Assembly (NCBI RefSeq): GCF_009733815.1
Contig: NZ_WNXY01000012.1
Span: 111,940 to 175,939 of the forward strand
Length of the DNA: 64,000 nucleotides
Direction of reading: 5' to 3'
From: Pseudactinotalea suaedae
Lineage (GTDB): Bacteria > Actinomycetota > Actinomycetes > Actinomycetales > Beutenbergiaceae
The position numbers were made by a program, and so were the translations under genes. Shown piece by piece: positions 8,868-20,165 of this stretch. The notes beneath the pieces were generated by a model that saw nothing but the letters and a program-made list of their open reading frames with translations, did not search any database and was not told the DNA's origin. Position 1 is the stretch's first letter. The number at the start of each line of letters is the position of its first letter.

Positions 8868-10178
8868 ATGTCGACGGCGCTGCTCACCGACCGTTACGAG
8901 CTCACCATGCTGCAGGCCTCGTTGGCCGATGGCACCGCCCACCGCCGGTGCGTGTTCGAGGTGTTCACCCGGCGGCTGCCGCCTGGCCGGCGCTACGGCG
9001 TGGTGGCCGGGATCGGGCGGGTGCTGGAAGCGATCCGCGACTTCCGCTTCGGGGAGCCGGAGCTGGCGTACCTGCAGGAGAACGGCGTCGTCGACGACGT
9101 CACGCTCGAGTACCTGGCCAACTACCGCTTCACCGGTGACGTCTACGGCTACGCCGAGGGTGAGGTGTTCTTCCCCGGCTCACCGATCCTCGTGGTCGAG
9201 TCGACGTTCGCCGAGGGCATCCTGCTCGAGACCGTGGTGCTGAGCATCCTCAACTACGACTCGGCTGTCGCCTCGGCGGCCTCGCGCATGACCTCCGCGG
9301 CAGGCAGCCGGCCGTGCCTGGAGATGGGCTCGCGGCGGGCGCACGAGCATGCCGCGGTCGCCGCGGCCCGCGCCGCGATGGTTGGCGGGTTCGCGGGCAC
9401 CTCCAACCTCGAGGCGGGCCGCTCGTACGGGCTGCCGACGATCGGCACCGCGGCGCACTCCTTCACGTTGCTGCACGACGACGAGGAGGCCGCGTTCGCC
9501 TCCCAGGTCGCCGCCTACGGTCCCGACACCACGCTGCTGGTCGACACCTACGACATCGCGACCGGCGTGCGGCGCGCGATCGAGGCGGCCGGCACCGGGC
9601 TCGACTCGATCCGTCTCGACTCCGGCGACCTCGGTGTGGTCGCCCGTGAGGTCCGCGACCAGCTCGACGCGCTCGGCGCGGCCGGGACCAGGATCGTGGT
9701 GTCCTCCGACCTGGACGAGTACGCGATCGCCTCGCTCGCGATCGCGCCGGTCGACTCCTACGGGGTGGGCACCTCCGTGGTCACCGGCTCGGGCGCCCCG
9801 ACGTGCGGCATGGTCTACAAGCTCGTCGAGCGCGAAGGATCCGACGGCACCATGACCGGGGTCGTCAAGGCCTCGACCTCGAAGGCCTCGGTCGCCGGTC
9901 GCAAGAGCGCGGCGCGGCGGCTCGACGCCGCGGGCCGGGCCGTCGAGGAGGTCGTGCTCGCCGGCGCCGACGCCGCCTGGACCCCGGAGGAGGACGACCT
10001 GCGCATGCTGCACGTCCCGCTGGTGCGGGCGGGTCAGGTCGACCAGCGCTACCTGGGCGCGGACGGCGTCACGCTGGCCGCCGAGCGCCACGCCACCTCG
10101 CGCGGCGAGCTCGGGCCCTCCGCCCGCCGGCTCTCCTCCGGCGACCCGGCGCTGCCGACCACGCACGTCCGGCTCTGA
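8868..10178 (+). CDS. pncB: Nicotinate phosphoribosyltransferase
   Basis: The 436-aa enzyme condenses nicotinate with PRPP (ATP-stimulated) to nicotinate mononucleotide in the Preiss-Handler NAD salvage pathway. The N-terminal LLTDRYELTML motif, the GTSNLEAGRSYG and GTAAHSFTLLH blocks and the RLDSGDLG PRPP/phosphate segment are all present, followed by VSSDLDEYAI and GVGTSVVTGSGAP. The length is typical for the actinobacterial subgroup. Start ATG 8868 gives MSTALLTDRYE; the in-frame extension to 8775 looks non-coding and overlaps the divergent gene. A gene for this enzyme close to clpS is common in Actinomycetota. Confidence 0.96.
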   Translation: MSTALLTDRYELTMLQASLADGTAHRRCVFEVFTRRLPPGRRYGVVAGIGRVLEAIRDFRFGEPELAYLQENGVVDDVTLEYLANYRFTGDVYGYAEGEVFFPGSPILVVESTFAEGILLETVVLSILNYDSAVASAASRMTSAAGSRPCLEMGSRRAHEHAAVAAARAAMVGGFAGTSNLEAGRSYGLPTIGTAAHSFTLLHDDEEAAFASQVAAYGPDTTLLVDTYDIATGVRRAIEAAGTGLDSIRLDSGDLGVVAREVRDQLDALGAAGTRIVVSSDLDEYAIASLAIAPVDSYGVGTSVVTGSGAPTCGMVYKLVEREGSDGTMTGVVKASTSKASVAGRKSAARRLDAAGRAVEEVVLAGADAAWTPEEDDLRMLHVPLVRAGQVDQRYLGADGVTLAAERHATSRGELGPSARRLSSGDPALPTTHVRL

Positions 10179-10278
10179 CACACGGCGTCCCCGCTCCGCT
10201 GCCACGCACCGACGTCATACGCTCGGCGGCAACGGTCCCACCCCACGCATGACGCAAGCCGGAGGAGGTGTGCTGCTG

Positions 10279-10701
10279 GTGTCCACCACCTGCGTGTTCT
10301 GCCGCATCGTCGCGGGCGAGGAGCAGGCGTACGAGGTGCTGCGGACCGACACCGTGGTCGCGTTCCTCGACATCCGGCCGGTCTTCCACGGGCACACCCT
10401 GGTGATCCCCACCGAGCACGTCGACACACTGACCGACCTGCCGGCCGACCGGCTCGGCGACTACTTCGGGACCGTGCAGCTGCTCAGCCGCGTGATCCCT
10501 GACGCCCTCGGCTCCCAGGGCACCTGGGTGTCGATCAACAACGTCGTCAGCCAGTCGGTGCCGCACCTGCACACGCACGTGGTGCCGCGGACCAAGGGCG
10601 ACGGGCTGCGTGGGTTCTTCTGGCCCCGCACGAGATACGCCGAGGGCGAGGCGAGCGCGACAGCCGAGCGCATCCGCTCCACCGTCGAACGGTCGGGCTG
10701 A
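10279..10701 (+). CDS. HIT family nucleotide-binding protein
   Basis: This 140-aa protein has the CVFCRIVAGE N-terminus, the PVFHGHTLVIPTEH core and the histidine triad HLHTHVVPR. HIT proteins hydrolyse or transfer nucleotidyl groups (AMP-lysine, AMP-NH2, dinucleoside polyphosphates) through the middle His of the triad. I chose GTG 10279 because GGAGGAGG (10261-10268) lies about 10 nt upstream and the protein then begins STTCVFC. An ATG at 10249 lacks a ribosome-binding site. It is monocistronic, with a convergent neighbour at its end. Confidence 0.93.
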   Translation: MSTTCVFCRIVAGEEQAYEVLRTDTVVAFLDIRPVFHGHTLVIPTEHVDTLTDLPADRLGDYFGTVQLLSRVIPDALGSQGTWVSINNVVSQSVPHLHTHVVPRTKGDGLRGFFWPRTRYAEGEASATAERIRSTVERSG

Positions 10702-10739
10702 GCTCGCTCCGCGTCGCCGCGCAGCCCCGCGAGGTCAGC
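10697..10739. terminator. Candidate bidirectional terminator between convergent genes
   Basis: The arms 10697-10706 and 10730-10739 pair over 10 bp with one mismatch. The hairpin spans the HIT stop and the helicase stop, where both convergent transcripts would end. The loop is GC-rich and could fold further. There is no T-tract. Confidence 0.45.
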
Positions 10740-12588
10740 TCTTCCCGATGAACCAGGCGCGGACCTTCTCGATCCGCTTCTCGATCTGCTCCGAGGTGGC
10801 GGTCGCGACCTCGCCGCCGCCGCTGTGCTGCCGCAGCCGGGTGTGCAGCACGCCGTGCGGCGTGCTCGAGCGGCGCGCCCACGCCGAGACGAGCTGGTTG
10901 AGCTCCTTCCGGAGCTCGGTCAGGCGGCGGTGGTCGACGACGGCGGTCCCGTCCGTACCGTTCTTGCGCGGGGCTCTCGCGACGTGCTCGGCCTGGTGCT
11001 GGCGCAGCAGCGTGGCGACCTGGTCGGCGTCGAGCAGCCCGGGCAGCCCGAGGAAGTCGAGCTCCTCGTCGGAGCCCACGTCGCCCCCGACGCCGAACTC
11101 ACCGCCGTCGTAGAGGACCTTGTCGAAGCTGGCGTTCGCCTCGAGCGCCTCGAAGCCGGAGAGCATGCCGTCGCTGGCCGATTCCTCCCGGTTCGCCTGC
11201 TCCAGCGCCGCGTCGTCGAGCAGCACCTCCCCCGGCTCGTCGCTGGTCTTGCGGTCGAGCGCGTGGTCGCGCTCGGCCTCCAGCTCACCGGCCAGCCCCA
11301 GCAGCACCGGGACCGACGGCAGGAAGATCGAGGCCGTCTCACCGCGACGGCGGGCACGGACGAACCGGCCGATCGCCTGCGCGAAGAACAACGGCGTCGC
11401 CGCAGCCGTGGCGTAGACGCCGACCGCAAGCCGCGGCACGTCTACGCCCTCCGAGACCATCCGCACCGCCACCATCCAGCGCTGCTCGCCCTCGCCGAAG
11501 GTCTCGATGCGCTGGGAGGCGCCCGCGTCGTCGGAGAGCACCACCACGGGCGGCTCCCCGGTGATCGCGCGGAGCTGGGCGGCGTAGGCCCGTGCGGTGT
11601 CCTGATCGGTGGCGATGACGAGCCCGCCGGCGTCGGGGACGCTGCGTCGCACCTCGGACAGCCGCGTGTCCGCGGCCTTGAGGACCGAGCGGATCCACTC
11701 GCCGTCAGGGTTGAGCGCGGTGCGCCAGGCCTGCGCGATGGCGTCCTTGGTCATCGGGGTGCCGAGGCGTGCGCTGACCTCGTCGCCCGCGCGGGTGCGC
11801 CACCGCATCTGCCCGGTGTAGGCGAGGAAGATGACGGGCCGCACGACGCCGTCGCGCAGCGCGTCGCCGTAGCCGTAGGAGTGGTCGGCGCGGGAGCGCC
11901 GGATGCCCTCGGCGTCGCGCTCGTAGGTGACGAACGGGATCGCGGCGGTGTCGGAGCGGAACGGCGTGCCGGTCAGCGCCAGCCGACGGGTGGCCGGCTC
12001 GAAGGCCTCGCGCACCGCGTCCCCCCAGGACAGCGCGTCGCCGCCGTGGTGCACCTCGTCGAGGATCACCAGCGTGGGCGCGGCCTCTGTGCGGGCTCGG
12101 TGCAGCGCCGGGTTGGCGGCGACCTGCGCGTAGGTGAGGGCGACGCCGTCGAAGTGCGCGCCGTGGCGGCCCTGGGCGTTGCGGAAGGTGGGATCGATGC
12201 TGATGCCGACCTTCGCGGCGGCGTCGGCCCACTGGGTCTTGAGATGCTCGGTGGGCGCGACCACGGCGATCCGCCGCACCACGCCGGTCTCGAGGAGCTC
12301 GGTGGCCACGCGCAGCGCGAACGTGGTCTTGCCGGCGCCGGGCGTCGCGACCGCCAGGAAGTCGCGCGGCGCGCGGCTGAGATAGCTCTCGAGCGCGGCG
12401 GCCTGCCAGGCGCGCAGCCGCCCGGCGGTGCCCCACGCCGCACGCGCCGGGTACGCCGGCGAGAGCTGGGTCGCGGCCGCCGCCGAGGGGTGCTGCGGGT
12501 GCTGCGGCGGGTTCGTCTGCTCGTGCGGGCGCACGCCGACGGAGGCATCCCCCGCCTCGTGCCGCCCGGCCTCGGGCGGCGGCGTCAC
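10735..12588 (-). CDS. DEAD/DEAH-box superfamily 2 helicase
   Basis: This 617-aa protein has two RecA-like domains. Walker A is ATPGAGKTTFAL near residues 81-91, motif II is DEVH in LVILDEVHHGG, motif III-like is LTGTPF, and motif VI is QAIGRFVR. VSEGVDVPRLAVGVY is the usual C-terminal-domain helicase motif. It resembles type III restriction-like/UvrB-type DNA translocases rather than RNA DEAD-box proteins. The GTG at 12588 overlaps the DUF3039 stop (GTGA), fixing the start; N-terminal extensions would run inside DUF3039. The first 50 residues are Pro/His-rich and likely disordered. The specific substrate is unknown. Confidence 0.9.
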   Translation of the reverse strand: MTPPPEAGRHEAGDASVGVRPHEQTNPPQHPQHPSAAAATQLSPAYPARAAWGTAGRLRAWQAAALESYLSRAPRDFLAVATPGAGKTTFALRVATELLETGVVRRIAVVAPTEHLKTQWADAAAKVGISIDPTFRNAQGRHGAHFDGVALTYAQVAANPALHRARTEAAPTLVILDEVHHGGDALSWGDAVREAFEPATRRLALTGTPFRSDTAAIPFVTYERDAEGIRRSRADHSYGYGDALRDGVVRPVIFLAYTGQMRWRTRAGDEVSARLGTPMTKDAIAQAWRTALNPDGEWIRSVLKAADTRLSEVRRSVPDAGGLVIATDQDTARAYAAQLRAITGEPPVVVLSDDAGASQRIETFGEGEQRWMVAVRMVSEGVDVPRLAVGVYATAAATPLFFAQAIGRFVRARRRGETASIFLPSVPVLLGLAGELEAERDHALDRKTSDEPGEVLLDDAALEQANREESASDGMLSGFEALEANASFDKVLYDGGEFGVGGDVGSDEELDFLGLPGLLDADQVATLLRQHQAEHVARAPRKNGTDGTAVVDHRRLTELRKELNQLVSAWARRSSTPHGVLHTRLRQHSGGGEVATATSEQIEKRIEKVRAWFIGKS

Positions 12589-12953
12589 CGGCGCGAGCCG
12601 AACCCGAACAGACCGGAGAAGCCGGACCGACCCGACCCACCGCCGTCGGAACCCTTGCCACCGGAGGAGTCCCCGCCGCCGTTCATCGATGCGTAGATCT
12701 CCTTGCACACCGGGCACACGGGGAACTTGCTCGGGTCGCGCGTCGGCGTCCAGACCTTGCCGCACAGCGCCACCACCGGACCTCCGGAGACCGCTGCCGC
12801 GGTGATCTTCTCCTTCTTGACGTAGTGCGCGTACCGCTCGGCGTCGCCCGGAGCGGCCTCCTCGCGCGTCTCGGGCCGCTCCAGCACTCCGGTGGACCCG
12901 GCGGTGGAGAGCCGGTCCGGTTCAGGGGCGCTGGGAGGGAGCGGTTCGGACAT
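12585..12953 (-). CDS. DUF3039 domain-containing protein
   Basis: This 122-aa protein has a core ERYAHYVKKEKI...PVVALCGKVW followed by FPVCPVCKEIY. The three cysteines (ALCG and CPVC) look like a zinc-ribbon, as in the actinobacterial DUF3039 family. The C-terminal 30 residues are a Gly/Ser-rich tail ending FGFGSRR. It is translationally coupled to the helicase by a 4-nt overlap, a conserved pairing in Actinomycetota, so it may be a small nucleic-acid-binding partner. That role is inferred from the pairing only. Confidence 0.85.
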   Translation of the reverse strand: MSEPLPPSAPEPDRLSTAGSTGVLERPETREEAAPGDAERYAHYVKKEKITAAAVSGGPVVALCGKVWTPTRDPSKFPVCPVCKEIYASMNGGGDSSGGKGSDGGGSGRSGFSGLFGFGSRR

Positions 12954-13018
12954 GCTGCCAGTGTACGAACCTCGCGGGGCGGTTGCGACCCGCCTGCGCG
13001 GCAGCTGTGCAGACAGCA

Positions 13019-13047
13019 AAGGCCCGGGAGCGGTGCTCCCGGGCCTT
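13019..13047 (-). terminator. Intrinsic terminator downstream of the HU gene
   Basis: A perfect 12-bp stem, AAGGCCCGGGAG (13019-13030) with its complement at 13036-13047, closes a 5-nt loop. It lies 37 nt after the HU stop on the minus strand, and the AA/TT ends give a short U-run. It separates the highly expressed HU gene from the DUF3039-helicase pair. Confidence 0.85.
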
Positions 13048-13084
13048 GGTGTCAGCGGCGATGCTGCCGCTGGTGCTCAGCTGA

Positions 13085-13366
13085 TCAGCTGGTGACAGCC
13101 TTCTTGAGGGCCGAGCCGGCCGAGACCTTGACGCCGAAGCCCGCGGGGATCTTGATCTCCTCGCCGGTGCGGGGGTTGCGGCCGGTGCGAGCCTTGCGCT
13201 CGACGCGCTCCACGGAGAGCAGACCCGTGACCTTGACGGCCTCGCCCTTGCCCAGGGAGTCCACGAGCACCTCCTGCAGCGCGGACAGAGCCTTGTCGGC
13301 GTCGGTCTTGGTGAGGCTCGCCTTCTCGGCGATCGCGGCCACGAGGTCAGTGCGGTTGACGGACAC
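13085..13366 (-). CDS. HU family DNA-binding protein
   Basis: The 93-aa histone-like protein begins MSVNRTDLVAAIAEKA. It has the DNA-binding beta-arm signature ARTGRNPRTGEEIKIPAG, in which RNP intercalates at DNA kinks. The family length is about 90 aa, so it is a plain HU without the Lys/Ala-rich C-terminal tail seen in many actinobacterial HupB proteins. It is monocistronic with its own terminator. The 183-nt gap upstream, towards pdxH, should hold its promoter. Confidence 0.96.
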   Translation of the reverse strand: MSVNRTDLVAAIAEKASLTKTDADKALSALQEVLVDSLGKGEAVKVTGLLSVERVERKARTGRNPRTGEEIKIPAGFGVKVSAGSALKKAVTS

Positions 13367-13549
13367 GTTGTCCCCTTCTCTTCAGTTGATCGCTCCCCGA
13401 TCGGGAAGCGCCGGAGCCGACATTACGGCGAACCGGCGTCAACGCCACCTTCTGAAGGCGTGTTTTCGGCATAGTTCCGCGGATTTGCGTGACCATTGAT
13501 CCCATCTGTCACATGAGTAACACCGGTCACGCAGGGGTACCACGGCGAC

Positions 13550-14110
13550 TCAACGGGCCTGCTCGCTCGGCATCAGCCGGCGATGGCTCCAGCCGTGGCG
13601 CTCACGGAGGTACTCGATGCGGACGTGCCGGCGGTCATGGGTCGCCTGCAGGAACTCGAGGCGGCGCGGCTGCAGGGCCCACACCTGCCAGTCGGGGTTG
13701 TCGGTGCCGTCGTAGCTGGGACGCTCGCGCCAGTCGGCCTGGCTGGTGGCCTCGTCGAGCGCGATCGCGTCGCCGTCGATCTCGACCTGCCGACCCAGCG
13801 GACGCCAGAAGAACAGCAACGTCGCGACCGGGCGCGCCGCCAGATGTGCGGCCTTGCGCGAGGTGCGCGAGCTCGAGAAGTGGATGCCGCGCTCGTCGAC
13901 GTCCTTGACGATCAGGGTGCGGCTGGCGGGGCGCCCGTCCGTGTCCACGGTGGTGACCGTCATCGCCGTCGGCTGCCGCTCGCCGGAGTCGATCGCGTCG
14001 GTGAGCCAGGTCAGGAACAGCTCCTGGGGGTCCGCGGGGACGCTGGCCGGGTCCAGGACCGGCAGCTCCGCGGGGAAGGTCGGCAGGGCTCGGAGGGTGT
14101 CGCGCAGCAT
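13550..14110 (-). CDS. pdxH: Pyridoxamine/pyridoxine 5'-phosphate oxidase family protein (PLP synthase)
   Basis: This 186-aa FMN-dependent oxidase would convert PNP/PMP to PLP. Family segments visible are MTVTTVDTDGRPASRTLIVKDVDERGIHF cut over residues 55-85, the FFWRPLGRQVEIDG FMN/PLP strand, and the C-terminal dimerisation part ending SHRRLMP. It is somewhat shorter than E. coli PdxH (218 aa), which is common in actinobacteria. ATG 14110 (MLRDTL) is preferred: a start at 14170 would overlap the divergent acyl-CoA dehydrogenase start. The substrate might differ from classical PdxH. Confidence 0.85.
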   Translation of the reverse strand: MLRDTLRALPTFPAELPVLDPASVPADPQELFLTWLTDAIDSGERQPTAMTVTTVDTDGRPASRTLIVKDVDERGIHFSSSRTSRKAAHLAARPVATLLFFWRPLGRQVEIDGDAIALDEATSQADWRERPSYDGTDNPDWQVWALQPRRLEFLQATHDRRHVRIEYLRERHGWSHRRLMPSEQAR

Positions 14111-14168
14111 GTCCTCATCCCACCACCTGCAGGGGGCCGCGACCAGGGACGCGGCTACCGTGGCACCC

Positions 14169-15305
14169 ATGACGTTCCTCAGCGAGGACCTGCTCGGCCA
14201 GATCCACGACCGCGCTCCCGGTCACGACCGGGACAACACCTTTCCCACCGAGGACCTGGAGGCGTTGACCGCCGCCGGTTATCTGGCCGCGCACGCTCCC
14301 GCCGAGCTCGGCGGCGCCGGGCTGAGCCTGCTCGAGCTGGTCACGGAGCAGTCGCGGCTGGCGGCCGCGTCGCCCGCCACCGCGCTGGCGATCAACATGC
14401 ACCAGGTGTGGTGCGGCGTCGCCCGGGTGCTGCACGAGCGCGGCGACGACTCGCTGGACTTCCTGCTCCGCGAGGCGGCCGCCGGCGAGCTGTTCGCGTT
14501 CGGGATCTCCGAGCGCGGCAACGACCTCGTGCTGTTCGGCTCGGCCACCGACGCCAGGCCCGACGGCGAGGGCGGCTACCGCTACCACGGCACCAAGATC
14601 TTCACCTCGCTCGCACCCGCCTGGACGCGGCTCGGCGTCCACGGCCTGGACGCCGGCGACCCCGACGACCCACGCATCGTGTACGGCTTCGTCACCCGCG
14701 AGGGCACCGAGACCAAGGACGACTGGGACACCCTCGGCATGCGCGCCACGCAGTCCCGGACCACGGTGCTCGACGGCGCCCACGCCCCTGCGGACCGCGT
14801 CGTGCGGCGCCTGCCACCCGGCCCGAACCCGGACCCGTTCGTGTTCGGGATCTTCGCCTGCTTCGAGCTGCTGCTCTCGAGCGTGTACGTGGGGATCGGC
14901 CAGCGGGCGCTCGAGCTGGCCGTCGAGACCGTGCGGACCAGGACGTCGATGAAGACCGGCCAGGTGTACGCGCACGACCCCGACATCCGCTGGCGTCTCG
15001 CGAGCGCGGCGATGGCCCTGGAGACGGCGACCACCCAGCTGCACGCGGTCGCCGCCGACGTCGACGCCCAGGCTGACCACGGGCCTGCCTGGTTCGCCAA
15101 GCTCGCCGGCACCAAGGTGCTCGCCACCGAGACGGCGAAGGACGTCGTCGAGGCCGCGATCCGCGTCAGTGGAGGTGGTTCCTACTTCACCAGGAACGAG
15201 CTCAGCCGCCTCTACCGCGACGTGCTCGCCGGGCTGTTCCACCCCAGCGACGACGAGTCCGCGCACAGCACCGTCGCCTCCGCACTGCTCGGGCCGCTCC
15301 CCTGA
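14169..15305 (+). CDS. Acyl-CoA dehydrogenase family protein
   Basis: This 378-aa flavoprotein has N-terminal AAHAPAELGGAGLSLLELVTE, the middle-domain segment FAFGISERGND and LGMRATQSRTTVLDG, and a C-terminal helical domain with SGGGSYFTRNELSRLYRDV. That is the usual order of the ACAD fold (alpha, beta, alpha). It would oxidise an acyl-CoA at C2-C3 and pass electrons to ETF, but the chain specificity cannot be read. The catalytic base position was not assigned with certainty. It starts at ATG 14169, 58 bp from the divergent pdxH start. It stands alone. Confidence 0.9.
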   Translation: MTFLSEDLLGQIHDRAPGHDRDNTFPTEDLEALTAAGYLAAHAPAELGGAGLSLLELVTEQSRLAAASPATALAINMHQVWCGVARVLHERGDDSLDFLLREAAAGELFAFGISERGNDLVLFGSATDARPDGEGGYRYHGTKIFTSLAPAWTRLGVHGLDAGDPDDPRIVYGFVTREGTETKDDWDTLGMRATQSRTTVLDGAHAPADRVVRRLPPGPNPDPFVFGIFACFELLLSSVYVGIGQRALELAVETVRTRTSMKTGQVYAHDPDIRWRLASAAMALETATTQLHAVAADVDAQADHGPAWFAKLAGTKVLATETAKDVVEAAIRVSGGGSYFTRNELSRLYRDVLAGLFHPSDDESAHSTVASALLGPLP

Positions 15306-15446
15306 CTCCCGCACCGTGGCCGGGCGGCCGCCCGGAGACCCGCGCACCCCACCTGCCTGCGACGCCCAGTTCGGCGGTAAGAACCCGCCGGCGGGTGACA
15401 TGGGGAGGTCGTGCTCACCCTTCCTGACGACAGACCTGGAGCAGCC

Positions 15447-16010
15447 GTGACCGATGCCGCGGCCGAGGCGCGCTTCAGCCACCTGTTCGCCGTCGCCTAC
15501 GACGACCTGTGCCGATTCGTCCGACGCCGCATCACCGATGGCGACGACGTCGTCGCCGACACCTTCCTCATCGCCTGGCGGCGTCTTCCCGACGTACCGC
15601 AGGACGACGGCGAGGCTCGCGCCTGGTTGTTCGGCACCGCTCGCAAGCTGATGGCGAACCGGCGTCGCAAGGATGCACGGATGGTCACCTGGGCGGGTAT
15701 CGACCAGGCCACCCTTGAGGGCGAGCCACGGGCGGACCCGAGCTCCGCCGTCGACGCCCGTATCGATCTGGGGCGGGCGTTCGCCCGGCTGGCCGGCAGC
15801 GACCAGGAGTGCCTGGCGCTGGTCGCGTGGGACGGCCTGACCCTCGCGCAGGCGGCGGAGGTGCTCGGCATCTCCGCGAACGCGTTCGGGGTGCGGCTGC
15901 ATCGTGCCCGGCGGCGGCTGCGGGCCGCGCTCGCCGAGCCCCAGTCCCTCACCACACTCGCTGCGCACGTGACGAGCACGCAGCCCCGGACCGACGGGAG
16001 CCCCTCATGA
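15447..16010 (+). CDS. RNA polymerase ECF sigma factor
   Basis: This 187-aa protein has region 2 (LFAVAYDDLCRFVRRRITDG..VVADTFLIAWRRL) and the ARAWLFGTARKLMANRRR segment. Region 4 (ECLALVAWDGLTLAQAAEVLGISANAFGVRLHRARRRL) is a helix-turn-helix recognising the -35. GTG 15447 is chosen: GGAG lies 5 nt upstream and the protein begins TDAAAEARFSHLF. A GTG at 15411 has its purine run too close. It overlaps the next gene by 4 nt (ATGA), so it is co-translated with its likely membrane partner. Confidence 0.92.
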   Translation: MTDAAAEARFSHLFAVAYDDLCRFVRRRITDGDDVVADTFLIAWRRLPDVPQDDGEARAWLFGTARKLMANRRRKDARMVTWAGIDQATLEGEPRADPSSAVDARIDLGRAFARLAGSDQECLALVAWDGLTLAQAAEVLGISANAFGVRLHRARRRLRAALAEPQSLTTLAAHVTSTQPRTDGSPS

Positions 16011-16846
16011 ACGACACCCTCGACGACGACCTGCGCGCACTCGCCCCCCTCGACCCGGCGGGAGCCCCCGACCCGGACGCGCACCGCAGCGGAAACGCAC
16101 AGGAGCTCCTGCGGCAGATCACCGCCGAGCCCACCGCTCCGGCGACGGCGACCCCGCTGCCGCGCCGCCGTGGGTGGCCCGTCCTGGCGGCGGCAGCGGC
16201 TGCCGTGACGGTCGGGCTGGTGCTGACGCCCAACCTCTGGGGCGGCGATGCCTACGGGAGCTGGACCGACGTCCCCGCGGCAGCGAGCGCCGGGGACATC
16301 GCCGCCGCGGAGTCCTTCTGCCGCGACTGGTGGATGGAGAGCAACGAGGGTGCCCCTGTGGAGGGGATGCCCGGCGTGGCGGCGATCGAGCAGGTCGACC
16401 TGGTGCTCGCCGAGCGGCGCGGCGAGTTCACCTACACCGTGCTCTCGGGCGCAGGCTGGTCGATGGACTGCCTCGTGCACGACGGCGGGCTGCTGCCGTG
16501 GGGGGGTCACGGGTCCGCGGGATCGCTGGGCCCGGCTGTCGCCACCGCAGACGTCCCCGTCGACGGCATCGCCGGCGGCGCCATGGGCGCGATGAGCGGG
16601 AGCCGGATCGACGGCCTGGTGCTGATGATGTACGGGCAGGTCGGTACGCAAGTGCGCGACGTCGTCGCCCACGTGCCCGACGTCGGGTCGGTCCAGGCGA
16701 CCGTCACCGACGGGTTCTTCGCGGTGTGGGCACCTGGCCTGAGCGAGGACGGCTTCAGCGCCGGCGTCAGCCTGACCCTGTACCTCGACGACGGCCGCCA
16801 GGTCGATCTCACCGCTGAGCAGGTGCTGCAGAGCTCGGTCGCCTGA
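16007..16846 (+). CDS. Membrane-anchored protein coupled to the ECF sigma factor
   Basis: This 279-aa protein has an acidic N-terminal cytosolic part (MNDTLDDDLRALAPLDP), one transmembrane helix (VLAAAAAAVTVGLVLTP, about residues 55-72) and a 200-aa extracytoplasmic domain with two cysteines. The start overlaps the sigma stop. That topology and coupling are typical of anti-sigma factors or of the CU044_5270-like partners of actinobacterial ECFs. No zinc-binding anti-sigma motif (HxxxCxxC) is present, so the anti-sigma role is inferred from context. Confidence 0.8.
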   Translation: MNDTLDDDLRALAPLDPAGAPDPDAHRSGNAQELLRQITAEPTAPATATPLPRRRGWPVLAAAAAAVTVGLVLTPNLWGGDAYGSWTDVPAAASAGDIAAAESFCRDWWMESNEGAPVEGMPGVAAIEQVDLVLAERRGEFTYTVLSGAGWSMDCLVHDGGLLPWGGHGSAGSLGPAVATADVPVDGIAGGAMGAMSGSRIDGLVLMMYGQVGTQVRDVVAHVPDVGSVQATVTDGFFAVWAPGLSEDGFSAGVSLTLYLDDGRQVDLTAEQVLQSSVA

Positions 16847-16853
16847 CCCGGTG

Positions 16854-17407
16854 CTACCAGCGGTGGGCGACGTCGATGACGAGGCGGGTGTGGTCGCCGG
16901 GGCCGTCGAGGACGAACACCCGGAACGGGAGCCGCGCCCTGACCCCGAGCGCGATCGTCGTCTGCCCCTCGAAGGAGCCTGCGAGCGCGACCTGGTCGAA
17001 CGTGCGGAACCCGCCGACGTCCACGACCCGGCTCGTACTGGCGGGCCGGAAGGTGACGTGCCCGGCGTCGTCGACGATGGGGACCCGGACCACGACCTGC
17101 AGGTCGGCGCCACCCGCGACCGGGACCGCGAACCCGGAGCCGTCGGCGTAGACCATCGGGACGTAGCGCACGTCGTAGCCGTCGATCTCGCCGCGGACGT
17201 CGAGAACGAGCCGGTCGTAGCAGGCATGCTGCCCGGCGCGGGCGTCGAGCAGCGAGGCCTGGTAGCCGTAGCCGGGGTCGGTCTTGGCGAGCGAACCCCA
17301 GAAGATGCCGCAGTACGGTGCGGCGTGAGCCGGTGCCGCACCGGCGGGTGTGCGATCAGCACGACGCCGAGCAGCAGGCCGAGAACCCAGGCGACGGTGC
17401 GCTTCAT
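16854..17407 (-). pseudogene. Secreted AMIN-like domain protein, split by a frameshift after the signal peptide
   Basis: ATG 17407, preceded by GGGGAGGG, opens a clear signal peptide (MKRTVAWVLGLLLGVVLIA). The mature domain lies in another frame: an AxA cleavage site (APAHA) then APYCGIFWGSLAKTD, ending at the TAG at 16854. The mature part of about 155 aa resembles the AMIN-like domain proteins exported by actinobacteria, with a YCGI..WGSL start and a beta-rich C-terminus. One missing base between about 17345 and 17395 explains the break. Restoring it gives a normal export signal of about 30 residues, so a sequencing or assembly deletion is as likely as a real mutation. Confidence 0.75.
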
Positions 17408-17670
17408 GACCCTCCCCTTCCCTCTTGTCGGCCGGCCGGGCGACCGACACGCGACGCCGGGACCGGCGCTCGCAACCGGAAGGAGCAGCTCGGTCATCGC
17501 GTGATACACGAGCGCGAGGGGCTGGCGTCCACAAGAAGAACGGCCAGCGCGCTCACGTCGCAACGGCAGGTACCGTGAGCAGGTCCGGGTCCGCCCCTGC
17601 GTGGCCGCGCCCAGACCAGCGAACCTGACCAGCAGAGCACGGGGTGACCCCGCCGTGCCGAGGAGTGAAT

Positions 17671-19846
<2,176 letters not shown>

Positions 19847-19883
19847 GCGCAGCCGACCCGACCCGACCCGGGGAGGATCGGCG

Positions 19884-20099
19884 ATGCCGGACGAGGCGAA
19901 CGCGCCGTCGTCGGCCCTTGCCGCACTGGTGCGTTGGGAGTTCAGTGGTGGGACGTGGGCGATCCTGCGCCACTCCCCTGCCGGCGAGCTCACGATCTCG
20001 CTGCGCACCTGCACGGCAGGCGAGGAGGTCGAGCAGCTGACCACCGGCGATCCTGAGGTGCTGACCTACGTCGACGACCGCGCCCGCAGCGACGACTGA
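19884..20099 (+). CDS. Small hypothetical protein
   Basis: This 71-aa acidic protein starts at ATG 19884 behind a strong GGGGAGG site. It begins with a short polar stretch and then LVRWEFSGGTWAILRHSPAGELTISL, a possible beta-hairpin domain. No family is recognised. It follows gdhA by 37 nt on the same strand and may be part of that transcript. Confidence 0.65.
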   Translation: MPDEANAPSSALAALVRWEFSGGTWAILRHSPAGELTISLRTCTAGEEVEQLTTGDPEVLTYVDDRARSDD

Positions 20100-20165
20100 G
20101 AACGGCACGGCGGATCCCGGCGTCAGGACCGCGGCCTGGGGAGAGCACCGCGCCCGGCGCCGGTG

